DNA from: Bradyrhizobium sp.
GTDB lineage: Bacteria; Pseudomonadota; Alphaproteobacteria; Rhizobiales; Xanthobacteraceae
Direction: 5' to 3'
Length of the DNA stretch: 44,812 bases
Assembly (NCBI RefSeq): GCF_028868675.1
Contig: NZ_JAGWUA010000016.1
Span: 1 to 44,812, forward strand
Each line of letters starts with the position of its first letter. Within the stretch, counting starts at the first letter, position 1. Positions 9,133 through 17,119 of the stretch are shown in pieces. Made by a program: the position numbers and the translations under genes. A model generated the notes under the pieces. That model was not told where the DNA came from, made no database searches, and worked only from the letters and a program-made list of their open reading frames with translations.

Positions 9133-9163
9133 ATCGTCCCGGCCTTGCCGGGACGATTTTTTT
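9133..9163 (+). terminator. Rho-independent terminator after the DUF4167 gene
   Basis: Perfect 10-bp stem ATCGTCCCGG (9133-9142) with CCGGGACGAT (9148-9157), a 5-nt loop, then a run of seven T (9157-9163). It abuts the stop codon of the convergent methyltransferase gene. Confidence 0.9.
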
Positions 9164-9904
9164 CTAGCCCCGTGTCACCGTCGAGGACGGCACCAGCACC
9201 GGCTTCAGCGACGGTATCAGCCGCGCCCGCTCGCGCTTGGCGGGGATGACGCGATAGACCTGCTTGGTCGCTTCCACGATATGCACGCCGGCAAAGGGCA
9301 GCGACAGCGCGGCGCCGGCGCGCTCCCACATCAGTGCCGATTTCAGGAACCAGCCGCCGGCATAGGGCGGCATGAACAACGCCTCGCCCCAGGCGGACGG
9401 CGTGAACCAGGTCTGGCGCAACAGGTCGGTGATCTGCGAGCGCGAATAGGGCCGGCCGTGACCGAACGGCGTCTTGTCGGTGCGGGTCCAGACGCCGCGC
9501 CGGTTCGGGATCACCGCGATGACGCGCCCGGACGGCGCCAGCACCCGCCACACCTCGCGCAACAGCGCGGCCGGGTCGTCGCACATCTCCAGCGCATGAA
9601 CGAGGAGGATACGGTCGATCGCGGCATCCGGCAGCGGCAGGGAGAACTCGTCGACCAGCGAGGCCAGCGCCGGCCGCCCGGTCGGCCATTTCAGCACCCC
9701 TTGCGCCGCCGGCATGAAGGCGATGCAGCGCTCGGCATCCTCGCGGAACAGACCGAGATAGGGGGTGGGGTAGCCGATGCCGAGCACCCGCTGGCCGTCG
9801 GCATTCGGCCAGCGCTCCCCGATGCCGCGGTTGATCAACTGCCGCGCCACGATCCCGAGGCGGCGCGAGTAGAATTCGCGGAGATCAACGACGTCGATGC
9901 TCAT
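9164..9904 (-). CDS. Class I SAM-dependent methyltransferase
   Basis: A 246-residue protein with a Methyltransf_11-like core. The SAM loop is divergent (VLGIGYPTPYLGLF, about 39-52, lacking the usual GxGxG). Motif IV is IDRILLVHALEMCDDPAALLREVWRVLAPSGRVIAVIPN (about 95-134). The C-terminal part contains a YSRSQITDLLRQTWF segment typical of this alphaproteobacterial group. Substrate is unknown. It is divergent from gloB, separated by 108 nt, an arrangement I recall as common in Rhizobiales. Its stop touches the terminator of the DUF4167 gene. Confidence 0.82.
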   Translation of the reverse strand: MSIDVVDLREFYSRRLGIVARQLINRGIGERWPNADGQRVLGIGYPTPYLGLFREDAERCIAFMPAAQGVLKWPTGRPALASLVDEFSLPLPDAAIDRILLVHALEMCDDPAALLREVWRVLAPSGRVIAVIPNRRGVWTRTDKTPFGHGRPYSRSQITDLLRQTWFTPSAWGEALFMPPYAGGWFLKSALMWERAGAALSLPFAGVHIVEATKQVYRVIPAKRERARLIPSLKPVLVPSSTVTRG

Positions 9905-10012
9905 GAGGCCAATGTACCATGCTCCCCGCGGCCGCGGCGCGCGGAATATTGCATTGCCTGCGCAACGTTAACGCCATATTTGTCGGGCGGGGCGAAGCGC
10001 GATGGAGATGTC

Positions 10013-10780
10013 ATGGCCGCCGAAATTCGCATTTTCACCTGCTTGAACGACAATTTCGGCTATCTGATCCACGACACGGACACCAAGGCGACCGCCTCGA
10101 TCGACGCGCCGGAAGCCGGCCCGATCGCCGCGGCGCTGGAGCGGGAAGGCTGGCGGCTGACCGACATCCTGATCACCCATCATCACGGCGACCACGTCGG
10201 CGGCGTCGCCGAGTTGAAGGCCAGGCATGGCTGCCGCGTCGTCGCCCCGCACGACAAGGCGGCAAAGATCGCCAACGTCGATCTGCGCGTCGCCAATGGC
10301 GACGTCGTCAAGATCGGCAACCTCCTGGGCCGCGTGCTGGAGACGCCGGGTCACACGCTCGACCATGTCTCCTACGTGTTCGATGCGGAGAAGACGGTAT
10401 TTGCCGCCGACACGCTGTTCTCGATCGGCTGCGGCCGCGTGTTCGAGGGCAACTATCCCATGATGTGGGATTCGCTCCTGAAGCTGCGCGCGCTGCCGGA
10501 CGATTTCCGCCTCTATTGCGGCCACGAATACACCGCCTCCAACGTCAAGTTCGCGCTCTCCGTCGACCCCGACAATCCGGTGCTGCAGGCGCGCGCCGCG
10601 GAAGTGACGAAGCTGCGCGCCGAGAACAAGCCGACCATTCCCTCGCTGCTCGGCGAGGAGAAGCGGGCCAACGTGTTCCTGCGCGCCGACGATCCCGACG
10701 TCGCCGCCCAGCTGCACATGAAGGGCGCCGAGCCGTCGGCGGTGTTCGGCGAATTGCGCGAACGCAAGAACAAGTCCTGA
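10013..10780 (+). CDS. gloB: Hydroxyacylglutathione hydrolase (glyoxalase II)
   Basis: A 255-residue metallo-beta-lactamase-fold enzyme. The binuclear metal motif THHHGDH is at 55-61 (H56, H58, D60, H61), followed by PGHTLDHVSY, DTLFSIGCGRVFEG and CGHEYTASN, plus the C-terminal HAGH domain (PTIPSLLGEEKRANVFLR). It hydrolyses S-lactoylglutathione to D-lactate and glutathione, the second step of methylglyoxal detoxification, in the cytosol. The frame continues far upstream, but the family N-terminus AAEIRIFTCLNDN fixes ATG 10013. A cupin gene follows after 2 nt and is probably co-transcribed. Confidence 0.96.
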   Translation: MAAEIRIFTCLNDNFGYLIHDTDTKATASIDAPEAGPIAAALEREGWRLTDILITHHHGDHVGGVAELKARHGCRVVAPHDKAAKIANVDLRVANGDVVKIGNLLGRVLETPGHTLDHVSYVFDAEKTVFAADTLFSIGCGRVFEGNYPMMWDSLLKLRALPDDFRLYCGHEYTASNVKFALSVDPDNPVLQARAAEVTKLRAENKPTIPSLLGEEKRANVFLRADDPDVAAQLHMKGAEPSAVFGELRERKNKS

Positions 10781-10782
10781 CG

Positions 10783-11211
10783 ATGCCGATGGCGACCGCG
10801 GCCGAGATCATCGCCCGCCTCGAGCTCAGGCGGCATCCCGAGGGCGGGCATTATCGCGAGACCTTTCGTGACCAGAACGTCGACGCCCAGGGGCGTGCGC
10901 GCTCGACCTCGATCTATTTCCTGCTCGCGTGCGGCGAGCGCTCGCACTGGCATCGCATCGATGCGGCCGAGATCTGGCACTACTACGCTGGAAGCCCGCT
11001 GACGCTGCGCATCGCGCATCAAGGCTGCACGGAGCATGTGGTGCGTCTCGGCACCGACCTTGCCGCCGGCGAGCGTCCGCAGGCGATCGTGCCGGCACAG
11101 GCCTGGCAGAGCGCCGAAAGCACCGGCGAGTGGACGCTGCTCGGCTGCACGGTGGCGCCGGCGTTCGAGTTCGCGAAATTCGAGCTCGCGCCGCAGGGCT
11201 GGAAGCCGTAA
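10783..11211 (+). CDS. DUF985 cupin-fold protein
   Basis: A 142-residue cupin of the DUF985 (Cupin_5) family. Visible hallmarks are LRRHPEGGHYRETFRD (about 14-29), STSIYFLLACGERSHWHRIDAAEIWHYYAGSPL (about 38-70) with the putative metal/ligand residues His and Glu, and VAPAFEFAKFELAP near the end. No reaction is firmly established for the family. It starts 2 nt after the gloB stop, so it shares that transcript. A role in sugar-derived or aldehyde metabolism would fit the neighbour but is not shown by sequence. Confidence 0.88.
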   Translation: MPMATAAEIIARLELRRHPEGGHYRETFRDQNVDAQGRARSTSIYFLLACGERSHWHRIDAAEIWHYYAGSPLTLRIAHQGCTEHVVRLGTDLAAGERPQAIVPAQAWQSAESTGEWTLLGCTVAPAFEFAKFELAPQGWKP

Positions 11212-11235
11212 GCGACCTGTCATTCCCAGAATGAC

Positions 11236-12105
11236 TTATCGACGCCGCAGCACCATGTCCTTCGCCGCGATCAGGCCGCCGCCGGCGATCAGGATCGCGG
11301 CGATGGCGATGTTGGCGCTGGCCTTGGCGAATCCGGCCGCGATCAGGAATCCGGTCGAGAGCAGCGGCGTCGCGTAAGAGGCTGCGCCCAGCACGCGGAT
11401 GTCGCCCCGCTTCATGCCGATGTCCCAGGCGTAGAAGGCCGCGCCGACCGGACCGATCCCGAGCGCGACCACGGCAAGCCATTGCAGCGCGGTCTGCGGC
11501 CACACCGTCGTCTCGACGAGGACGTGCGTCAGCGCGGCGAGCGCCGCGGTGGCGAGGCAGAATCCGGCGACCGCATCGGTCGGCACCGCCTTCAGCCGCC
11601 GTGACAGCACCGAATAGGTCGCCCAGACGAAAGCGGCGACGAAGGCCGCGACGAGACCGGGCACCTGGCCCGGCGCGAAGTCGCTCGTATTGCCGGCGAA
11701 CAGCAGCACCGTGCCGACGAGCCCGAGCAGCGCGCCGATGACGTGATGGACTGCGAGCCGCTCACCCGGAAGGAACGAGGAGAACAGCACGATCAGGAGC
11801 GGCCAGAGATAGTTGAGCAGACCCGCTTCGGCAGGAGGGGCGAAACGCAGCGCGAGAAAGTAGAGCGCGTGATAGCCGAACAGGCCGCCGATACCGACGA
11901 TCCAGACCACGCGCGGCTGGCGCAGGCTCCGCATCGCCTCGATTCGCCCGATCCAGGTGAGCAGGCCGACCAGGCCGCCGATCGCAAACGTCATCGCCGC
12001 GAGCTGGAACGCAGGGATGGTGCCGGTCGCCACCGTCATCACCGCGAGCAGCGACCACATCAGGATTGCGGTCAATCCGATCAGCGTCGCGGTGCGGGGA
12101 GTCAT
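11236..12105 (-). CDS. EamA/DMT-family membrane exporter
   Basis: A 289-residue protein with ten hydrophobic segments in two EamA repeats (about 5-140 and 150-285), as in drug/metabolite exporters of the RhaT/YdcZ kind. Hallmarks are a LLNYLWPLLIVLFSSFLPGER segment at the end of repeat one and VALGIGPVGAAFYAWDIGMKRGD in repeat two. I start at ATG 12105. An in-frame ATG at 12150 would add 15 residues encoded entirely by a palindromic repeat and is not credible. Exported substrate is unknown. The stop lies 24 nt from the end of the convergent cupin gene. Confidence 0.9.
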   Translation of the reverse strand: MTPRTATLIGLTAILMWSLLAVMTVATGTIPAFQLAAMTFAIGGLVGLLTWIGRIEAMRSLRQPRVVWIVGIGGLFGYHALYFLALRFAPPAEAGLLNYLWPLLIVLFSSFLPGERLAVHHVIGALLGLVGTVLLFAGNTSDFAPGQVPGLVAAFVAAFVWATYSVLSRRLKAVPTDAVAGFCLATAALAALTHVLVETTVWPQTALQWLAVVALGIGPVGAAFYAWDIGMKRGDIRVLGAASYATPLLSTGFLIAAGFAKASANIAIAAILIAGGGLIAAKDMVLRRR

Positions 12106-12118
12106 TGCTTCGATACTT

Positions 12119-12214
12119 TCGTCATGGCCGGGCTTGTCCCGGCCATCCACGTCCTTGCGGGGATTACATTCGTTGTAGGGACGTGAATGCCCGGCACAAG
12201 GCCGGGCATGACGA
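12119..12214. repeat. Palindromic intergenic repeat pair (Bradyrhizobium type)
   Basis: Two 36-nt arms in inverted orientation, 12119-12154 and 12179-12214. Each begins TCGTCATG from its outer end and contains a GCCGGGC/TTGTCCCGGC hairpin. It lies downstream of phaB and upstream of the DMT exporter. Such elements are frequent in Bradyrhizobium intergenic DNA and can protect transcript ends. Confidence 0.75.
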
Positions 12215-12248
12215 CTTTATCTGTATGACCGGATTTGATGCGCTCGCA

Positions 12249-12974
12249 TCACACCATGTATTGACCGCCGTTGACCGACAGGGTCGAGCCGGTGATGGCG
12301 CCGGCTTCGTCGGCAGCGAGGAACACCACCGCGCGCGCGATCTCCTCGGGTTCGCCGAGACGACCGATCGGGATCAGCGGCAGGATCGCCTTTTCCAGGA
12401 CGTCCTTCGGCACCGCCTGCACCATCTCGGTGTTGATGTAGCCCGGGCAGATCGCATTCACGGTGACGCCGGCCTTGGCGTTCTCCAGCGCCAGGGCCTT
12501 GGTGAAGCCGATCTCGCCGGCCTTCGCCGCGGAATAATTCACCTGGCCGAACTGGCCCTTCTGGCCGTTGATCGAGGAGATGTTGATGATGCGGCCGAAT
12601 TTGCGCCCGCGCATGCCCTCGATCACCTGGCGCGACATGTTGAACAGCGAGCCGAGATTGGTGCCGATCACGGCGTTCCATTGCTCCAGCGTCATCTTGT
12701 GGAAGGCACCGTCCTTGGTGATGCCGGCATTGTTGACGAGCACGTCGATCGGGCCGACCTCGGCCTCGACCTTCTTCACGCCGCTGGCGCAAGCGTCGAA
12801 CGAGCTGACGTCCCATTTGTAGACGGCGATGCCGGTCTCCGCCTTGAACTTCTCCGCCGCCGCGTCGTTGCCGGCGTAGCTCGCCGCAACCTTGTAGCCG
12901 GCAGCCTTCAGCGCCTTGCTGATCGCGGCACCAATGCCGCGCGTACCGCCCGTGACCAATGCAACTCGTGCCAT
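12249..12974 (-). CDS. phaB: Acetoacetyl-CoA reductase (NADPH)
   Basis: A 241-residue short-chain dehydrogenase. The cofactor loop is TGGTRGIG (8-15), the NNAG motif is at 81-84, and the catalytic residues are Ser134, Tyr147 and Lys151 (NYSAAKAGEIG). VTVNAICPGYINTEM and the end TLSVNGGQYMV are typical of PhaB. It reduces acetoacetyl-CoA to (R)-3-hydroxybutyryl-CoA, the precursor of polyhydroxybutyrate. AAGGGAAGG lies upstream of ATG 12974. The 169-nt gap to phaA contains a terminator followed by a perfect FNR/FixK box, so phaB probably has its own oxygen-responsive promoter as well as any read-through from phaA. Confidence 0.95.
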   Translation of the reverse strand: MARVALVTGGTRGIGAAISKALKAAGYKVAASYAGNDAAAEKFKAETGIAVYKWDVSSFDACASGVKKVEAEVGPIDVLVNNAGITKDGAFHKMTLEQWNAVIGTNLGSLFNMSRQVIEGMRGRKFGRIINISSINGQKGQFGQVNYSAAKAGEIGFTKALALENAKAGVTVNAICPGYINTEMVQAVPKDVLEKAILPLIPIGRLGEPEEIARAVVFLAADEAGAITGSTLSVNGGQYMV

Positions 12975-13048
12975 AATGTATTCCTTCCCTTCGACGTTCC
13001 CTAGGACACTTTCAGCGAGCGTTTTTAGCCATCGATTATGAGGCAGGT

Positions 13049-13062
13049 TTGACGGACATCAA
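13049..13062. promoter_or_regulatory. FNR/FixK-type box upstream of phaB
   Basis: TTGACGGACATCAA matches TTGA-N6-TCAA perfectly. It ends 74 nt before the phaB start. If the site is centred at -41.5, as in class II FNR/FixK promoters, the transcript would start near 13014, and TAAAAA at 13027-13022 (minus strand) falls where a -10 element would be. Regulation is inferred. Confidence 0.6.
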
Positions 13063-13067
13063 GAACA

Positions 13068-13094
13068 AAACGCCCGGCTCATCGCCGGGCGTTT
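13068..13094 (-). terminator. Terminator/attenuator between phaA and phaB
   Basis: On the minus strand AAACGCCCGG (13094-13085) pairs with CCGGGCGTTT (13077-13068) around a 7-nt loop, followed by a U-rich tail. It lies downstream of phaA and directly before the FixK-type box of phaB, which separates the two genes transcriptionally. Confidence 0.7.
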
Positions 13095-13143
13095 GTCTTT
13101 CGTCGAAGCTTACGCGGTTGCGAAATCGCGCGCTACGCGCTCT

Positions 13144-14322
<1,179 letters not shown>

Positions 14323-14638
14323 GGGCATCTCCTGGGGCTTGAGGTTGTTCTGAAAAGGGCGGGCGGACGTCGGGAAATCGGTCCACCCCTGTTAAGCGGC
14401 ATCCTGTTAACGTCGTTGAGGCATGTCAATCGGCCAAGGGGCGGATTCATGCCGCACCGCATTCAAAATAACGTTCTTGGCTGCTTCGCAAGCAAGTTTT
14501 TGCCCTGCAATTAACCGTGGCGCACAAAACGGTAGCGTGAGGTCTTTGAAAATGCTTATTTTGTTGCGTTGCGTACTCTTCCCGCCCTGCGGCAAGTCCG
14601 TCGGGTTCCCGTTCTCAGCGTTGCCTCAGTGAGAGCCC
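14323..14638. promoter_or_regulatory. Divergent phaA/phaR promoter region
   Basis: This 316-nt gap has no gene I can support. It carries the FixK-type box at 14416-14429. Toward phaR there are several TGC/GCA-rich small palindromes: TGCTT-CGC-AAGCA (14482-14494), TTGC-CCT-GCAA (14500-14510), and TTGTTGCGTTGCG about 75 nt before phaR. PhaR of Paracoccus is known to bind TGC-rich DNA, so these are candidate autoregulatory sites (inference). Confidence 0.45.
14416..14429. promoter_or_regulatory. FNR/FixK-type box upstream of phaA
   Basis: TTGAGGCATGTCAA is a perfect TTGA-N6-TCAA site, 93 nt before the phaA start codon. Centred at -41.5 it would place the phaA transcript start near 14381 with a leader of about 58 nt. 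It is about 210 nt from phaR, so phaA is the likelier target. Confidence 0.6.
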
Positions 14639-15220
14639 ATGGCGAAATCAGACCAACCCACCACCATCAAGAAATACGCGAACCGCCGGCTCTACAACAC
14701 CGGCACGAGCACCTATGTGACGCTCGAAGACCTCGCCACGATGGTGAAGGAAGGCGAGGATTTCCTGGTCTACGACGCCAAGACTGGCGACGACATCACC
14801 CGATCCGTACTCGCCCAGATCATCTTCGAGCAGGAGAACAAGGCGGGACAGAACCTGCTGCCGACCACCTTCCTGCGACAATTGATCCGCTTCTACGGCG
14901 ACAGCATGCAGATGGTGGTGCCGAAATATCTGGAGCAGTCGATCGCCACGCTGACCCAGGAGCAGGAGAAGTTCCGCAAGCAGCTCGCGGGCGCGCTGAG
15001 CGGCACCCCCTTCGCGCCGCTGGAGGAGCAGGTCCGCCGCAACATGGAGCTATTCCAGCAGACCTTCTCGATGTTCAAGCCGTTCGCCCCGCGCACGTCG
15101 TCCGAGCCCGAAGCAGGGCCGGAGCCGGAGCCCGCGAAGAACGACAACATCGACGAACTGCGCCAGCAGATGAAGGACATGCAGGAACGCCTCGACCGCA
15201 TGTCGAAGAAGGACGAGTAG
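14639..15220 (+). CDS. phaR: Polyhydroxyalkanoate synthesis repressor PhaR
   Basis: A 193-residue regulator. The N-terminal PHB/PHA accumulation DNA-binding domain (about 8-70: IKKYANRRLYNT, YVTLEDLATMVKEGEDF) is followed by the PHB_acc domain (about 75-120: ENKAGQNLLPTTFLRQLIRFYGDSMQMVVPKYLE). The tail is acidic/Pro-rich with a C-terminal helix. PhaR represses phasin and other PHB genes and leaves DNA when it binds nascent PHB granules. In Bradyrhizobium it also affects low-oxygen regulation. The gene is divergent from phaA and probably represses itself through TGC-rich sites upstream. A perfect AGGCGC-TTC-GCGCCT hairpin follows it at 15240-15254 without a T run. Confidence 0.95.
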   Translation: MAKSDQPTTIKKYANRRLYNTGTSTYVTLEDLATMVKEGEDFLVYDAKTGDDITRSVLAQIIFEQENKAGQNLLPTTFLRQLIRFYGDSMQMVVPKYLEQSIATLTQEQEKFRKQLAGALSGTPFAPLEEQVRRNMELFQQTFSMFKPFAPRTSSEPEAGPEPEPAKNDNIDELRQQMKDMQERLDRMSKKDE

Positions 15221-15259
15221 ACGAGAACCGGGCGCGCTCAGGCGCTTCGCGCCTCCGGG

Positions 15260-15273
15260 TTGACCTGCGTCAA
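15260..15273. promoter_or_regulatory. FNR/FixK-type box upstream of the copper-locus Spy-like gene
   Basis: TTGACCTGCGTCAA is a perfect TTGA-N6-TCAA site ending 63 nt before ATG 15337. Class II placement would give a transcript start near 15308 and a leader of about 29 nt holding the GAGGAGAAG ribosome-binding site. Confidence 0.6.
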
Positions 15274-15336
15274 GCATCATCCGGCCGAAATCGGCACTGA
15301 TCTGCGACGGCATCCAACTTCGTCGAGGAGAAGGCC

Positions 15337-16014
15337 ATGCGTGTTCCGACCTTTGCCGCAGCCAGCCTGCTCGCGGCCACAATCGCGATCTCCGGCCCGG
15401 CCGCCCGGGCACAATCCGCCACAGAGCACCAGGACCATCACGCCGAGCAGAACGCGCCGGCAGCGACGCCGAACGCCGCGCCGGCTCAGGCCGGCACGGC
15501 TCGGCCACAAGGCATGATGGGTGGCGGAATGATGATGGGCGGTGGAATGAGGGGAATGATGGGCAAGATGCCCATGATGCAGTCGATGGGCATGATGGGC
15601 GACCAGGGCTGCATGAGCGGCATGGAAACGATCGACCGTGTCGAAGGCCGGATCGCGTTCCTTCGCACCGAGCTGAAGATAACCGACGCGCAAGTCTCGG
15701 CCTGGAACGGCTTTGCCGATGCGCTGCGCGCCAACGCCAAGGCGCTCGGCGAACTCCGCACCTCGATGATGACGCAACAGGGTGCCGCGCAGAGCCTGAC
15801 CGACCGTCTGTCGGCGCAGGAGAAATGGCTGGCCGCCCGGCTCGACGGCACCCGCGCGATCCGCACGGCGCTGACCGCCCTCGCCGGCACCTTTTCGGAC
15901 GAGCAGAAGAAGGCGGCGGACGAACTGCTCGCGCCGCATCTCGGCATGATGGCGGGGATGCAGGGCGGCATGATGGGCCAGATGGGAATGGGACGGACGC
16001 AATCCGGCCGCTGA
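15337..16014 (+). CDS. Met-rich Spy/CpxP-like periplasmic protein
   Basis: A 225-residue exported protein. A signal peptide ends near ARA-Q (about residue 26). A His/Gln/Ala linker follows. Residues about 59-95 are extremely Met/Gly-rich (GMMGGGMMMGGGM). A helical region of about 97-205 resembles the LTxxQ/Spy fold (LRTELKITDAQVSAWNGFADALRANAKAL). A second Met/Gly/Gln cluster closes the protein. Spy-type proteins are periplasmic chaperones, and Met clusters bind Cu(I) or Ag(I). With CusB/CusA downstream, a periplasmic copper buffer or chaperone is likely (inference). GAGGAGAAG lies 6 nt before the ATG. A perfect FixK-type box upstream suggests low-oxygen induction. Confidence 0.85.
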   Translation: MRVPTFAAASLLAATIAISGPAARAQSATEHQDHHAEQNAPAATPNAAPAQAGTARPQGMMGGGMMMGGGMRGMMGKMPMMQSMGMMGDQGCMSGMETIDRVEGRIAFLRTELKITDAQVSAWNGFADALRANAKALGELRTSMMTQQGAAQSLTDRLSAQEKWLAARLDGTRAIRTALTALAGTFSDEQKKAADELLAPHLGMMAGMQGGMMGQMGMGRTQSGR

Positions 16015-16050
16015 GCCCGACCCTTGCGCGGCGGTAACCCGCGTCACATC

Positions 16051-16064
16051 TTGAGGCGGGTCAA
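16051..16064. promoter_or_regulatory. FNR/FixK-type box upstream of the Met/His/Cys-rich gene
   Basis: TTGAGGCGGGTCAA is a perfect TTGA-N6-TCAA site, 64 nt before ATG 16129, almost the same spacing as the box of the preceding gene (63 nt). It lies 37 nt after the stop of that gene, so the second gene appears to have its own promoter. Confidence 0.6.
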
Positions 16065-16128
16065 AGACGTCGGGTCCGCGCCCGGCCATGTTGTATTGCC
16101 TCGAGGAGAGGATAGACTGACAGGCACC

Positions 16129-16554
16129 ATGCGGTTCGTCCGTACCATTCTCGCACTCGCGATCGCGGCCTCGCTGGCATTGCTGCCGGTAAGCGCGGCG
16201 GCGACCGGCTTGGCCGGGGCGGCCGGCCATGGCGCCATGGGCGTGCAGGCCGATCCGTCGCGCGATATGGCGATGGACCACGCGACGATGATGCATCACA
16301 TGGCAATGGATCACATGGCGATGGATCAGATGGCGATGGACGATTGCTGTCCGGGCGCCAAGGCCAACCCCTGCCATCCCGACGGCGGCAAGTGCCCGCT
16401 CGGCTTCTGCGTCGCCCCCTTCGTCGCCGCCGGCGACATCTCCGCCCTGGCTTTCGACTTCCCCTCGCTTGGCCGCGACACGGTGCCGATCCCCGCGGAC
16501 CAGGTCGTCTCCCTCATCGGCGGCAGTCCTCCCTTCCGACCTCCTCGCGTCTGA
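16129..16554 (+). CDS. Small Met/His/Cys-rich exported protein, probable metal binder
   Basis: A 141-residue protein with a signal peptide (cleavage near AAA-TG, about residue 28). It has an imperfect repeat of the unit M-A-M-D-[HQ] (residues about 47-70, including HHMAMDHMAMDQMAMDD), then a Cys cluster CCPGAKANPCHPDGGKCPLGFC (five Cys within about 22 residues). The tail is hydrophobic with no motif. I recognise no named family. Met, His and Cys side chains in such density indicate Cu(I)/Cu(II) binding. The best purine-rich stretch (16103-16112) is about 17 nt before ATG 16129, so the start is not certain. Position between the Spy-like and efflux genes supports copper handling. Confidence 0.75.
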   Translation: MRFVRTILALAIAASLALLPVSAAATGLAGAAGHGAMGVQADPSRDMAMDHATMMHHMAMDHMAMDQMAMDDCCPGAKANPCHPDGGKCPLGFCVAPFVAAGDISALAFDFPSLGRDTVPIPADQVVSLIGGSPPFRPPRV

Positions 16555-16660
16555 TCTCTCCCGACATCGATCGCGCCGGGCGTTCCGCCCGCGCGCCATG
16601 ACGCCTGTCGTGCGCCGCCGAGAACCGGCGGCCGAGAACCAGACATTCGAGGACCACATC

Positions 16661-17056
16661 ATGATTGCGAACTTCGTGCGCGCTGCGGCTCTGGCCGCGT
16701 CGATCAGCCTTGCCGCATCGGCTGCGATGGCCGCCGCAGGCGACTATGCGTTCGAGCCGGTCACCGCGGAGATGAAGAAGGGCGACGACGTCACCGTCGC
16801 GATCCGCCTGACCAACAAGACCACGGGCCAACCGGTCTCCGACGCGGTGATCTTCAAGACCCGCGTCGACATGGCGCCAGACGGCATGGCCGAGATGGTG
16901 TCGGCGGTCGAGCCGCTGCCGTCGAAGGAGCCGGGCGTCTACCCCTTCAAGACCGATCTGCCGATGGCCGGACGCTACCAGATCACGCTGTCCGCCAAGA
17001 TCCAGGGCGAAGCGGAGACCGTCACCGGCAAGGTCATCGTCAAGGCGAGCAAGTGA
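16661..17056 (+). CDS. FixH/YtkA-like periplasmic protein
   Basis: A 131-residue exported protein with a signal peptide ending near AMA-AAG (about 23-25). A single immunoglobulin-like YtkA/FixH domain of about 27-130 contains DDVTVAIRLTNKTTGQPVSDAVIF, EPGVYPFKTDLPMAGRYQITLSAKIQGE and a C-terminal VIVKASK strand. Proteins of this fold often sit beside copper efflux genes and can act as copper carriers or accessory factors. Here it lies between the Met/His/Cys-rich protein and CusB, in the place where CusF often sits. I see no CusF-type Met/Trp copper motif, so an equivalent role is only a guess. Confidence 0.8.
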   Translation: MIANFVRAAALAASISLAASAAMAAAGDYAFEPVTAEMKKGDDVTVAIRLTNKTTGQPVSDAVIFKTRVDMAPDGMAEMVSAVEPLPSKEPGVYPFKTDLPMAGRYQITLSAKIQGEAETVTGKVIVKASK

Positions 17057-17119
17057 GCCGAACGGGGCTGTCGCACACCGCGGCGCCCCGTTCTCGCAAC
17101 CCTCCTTCAGGTATTCGCC

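Noticed and set aside
12106-12150. Upstream ATG of the DMT exporter giving a longer protein
   Set aside because: The extra residues (MDGRDKPGHDESIEA) are encoded by the palindromic repeat, a common source of false starts in Bradyrhizobium.
14482-14510. Definite PhaR operator in the phaR upstream region
   Set aside because: TGC/GCA-rich small palindromes are present, but the Bradyrhizobium PhaR site is not known to me well enough to call one. Described only as candidates.
15240-15254. AGGCGC-TTC-GCGCCT hairpin after phaR as a terminator
   Set aside because: The stem is perfect but no T run follows, and it directly precedes the FixK-type box. Noted in the phaR entry only.
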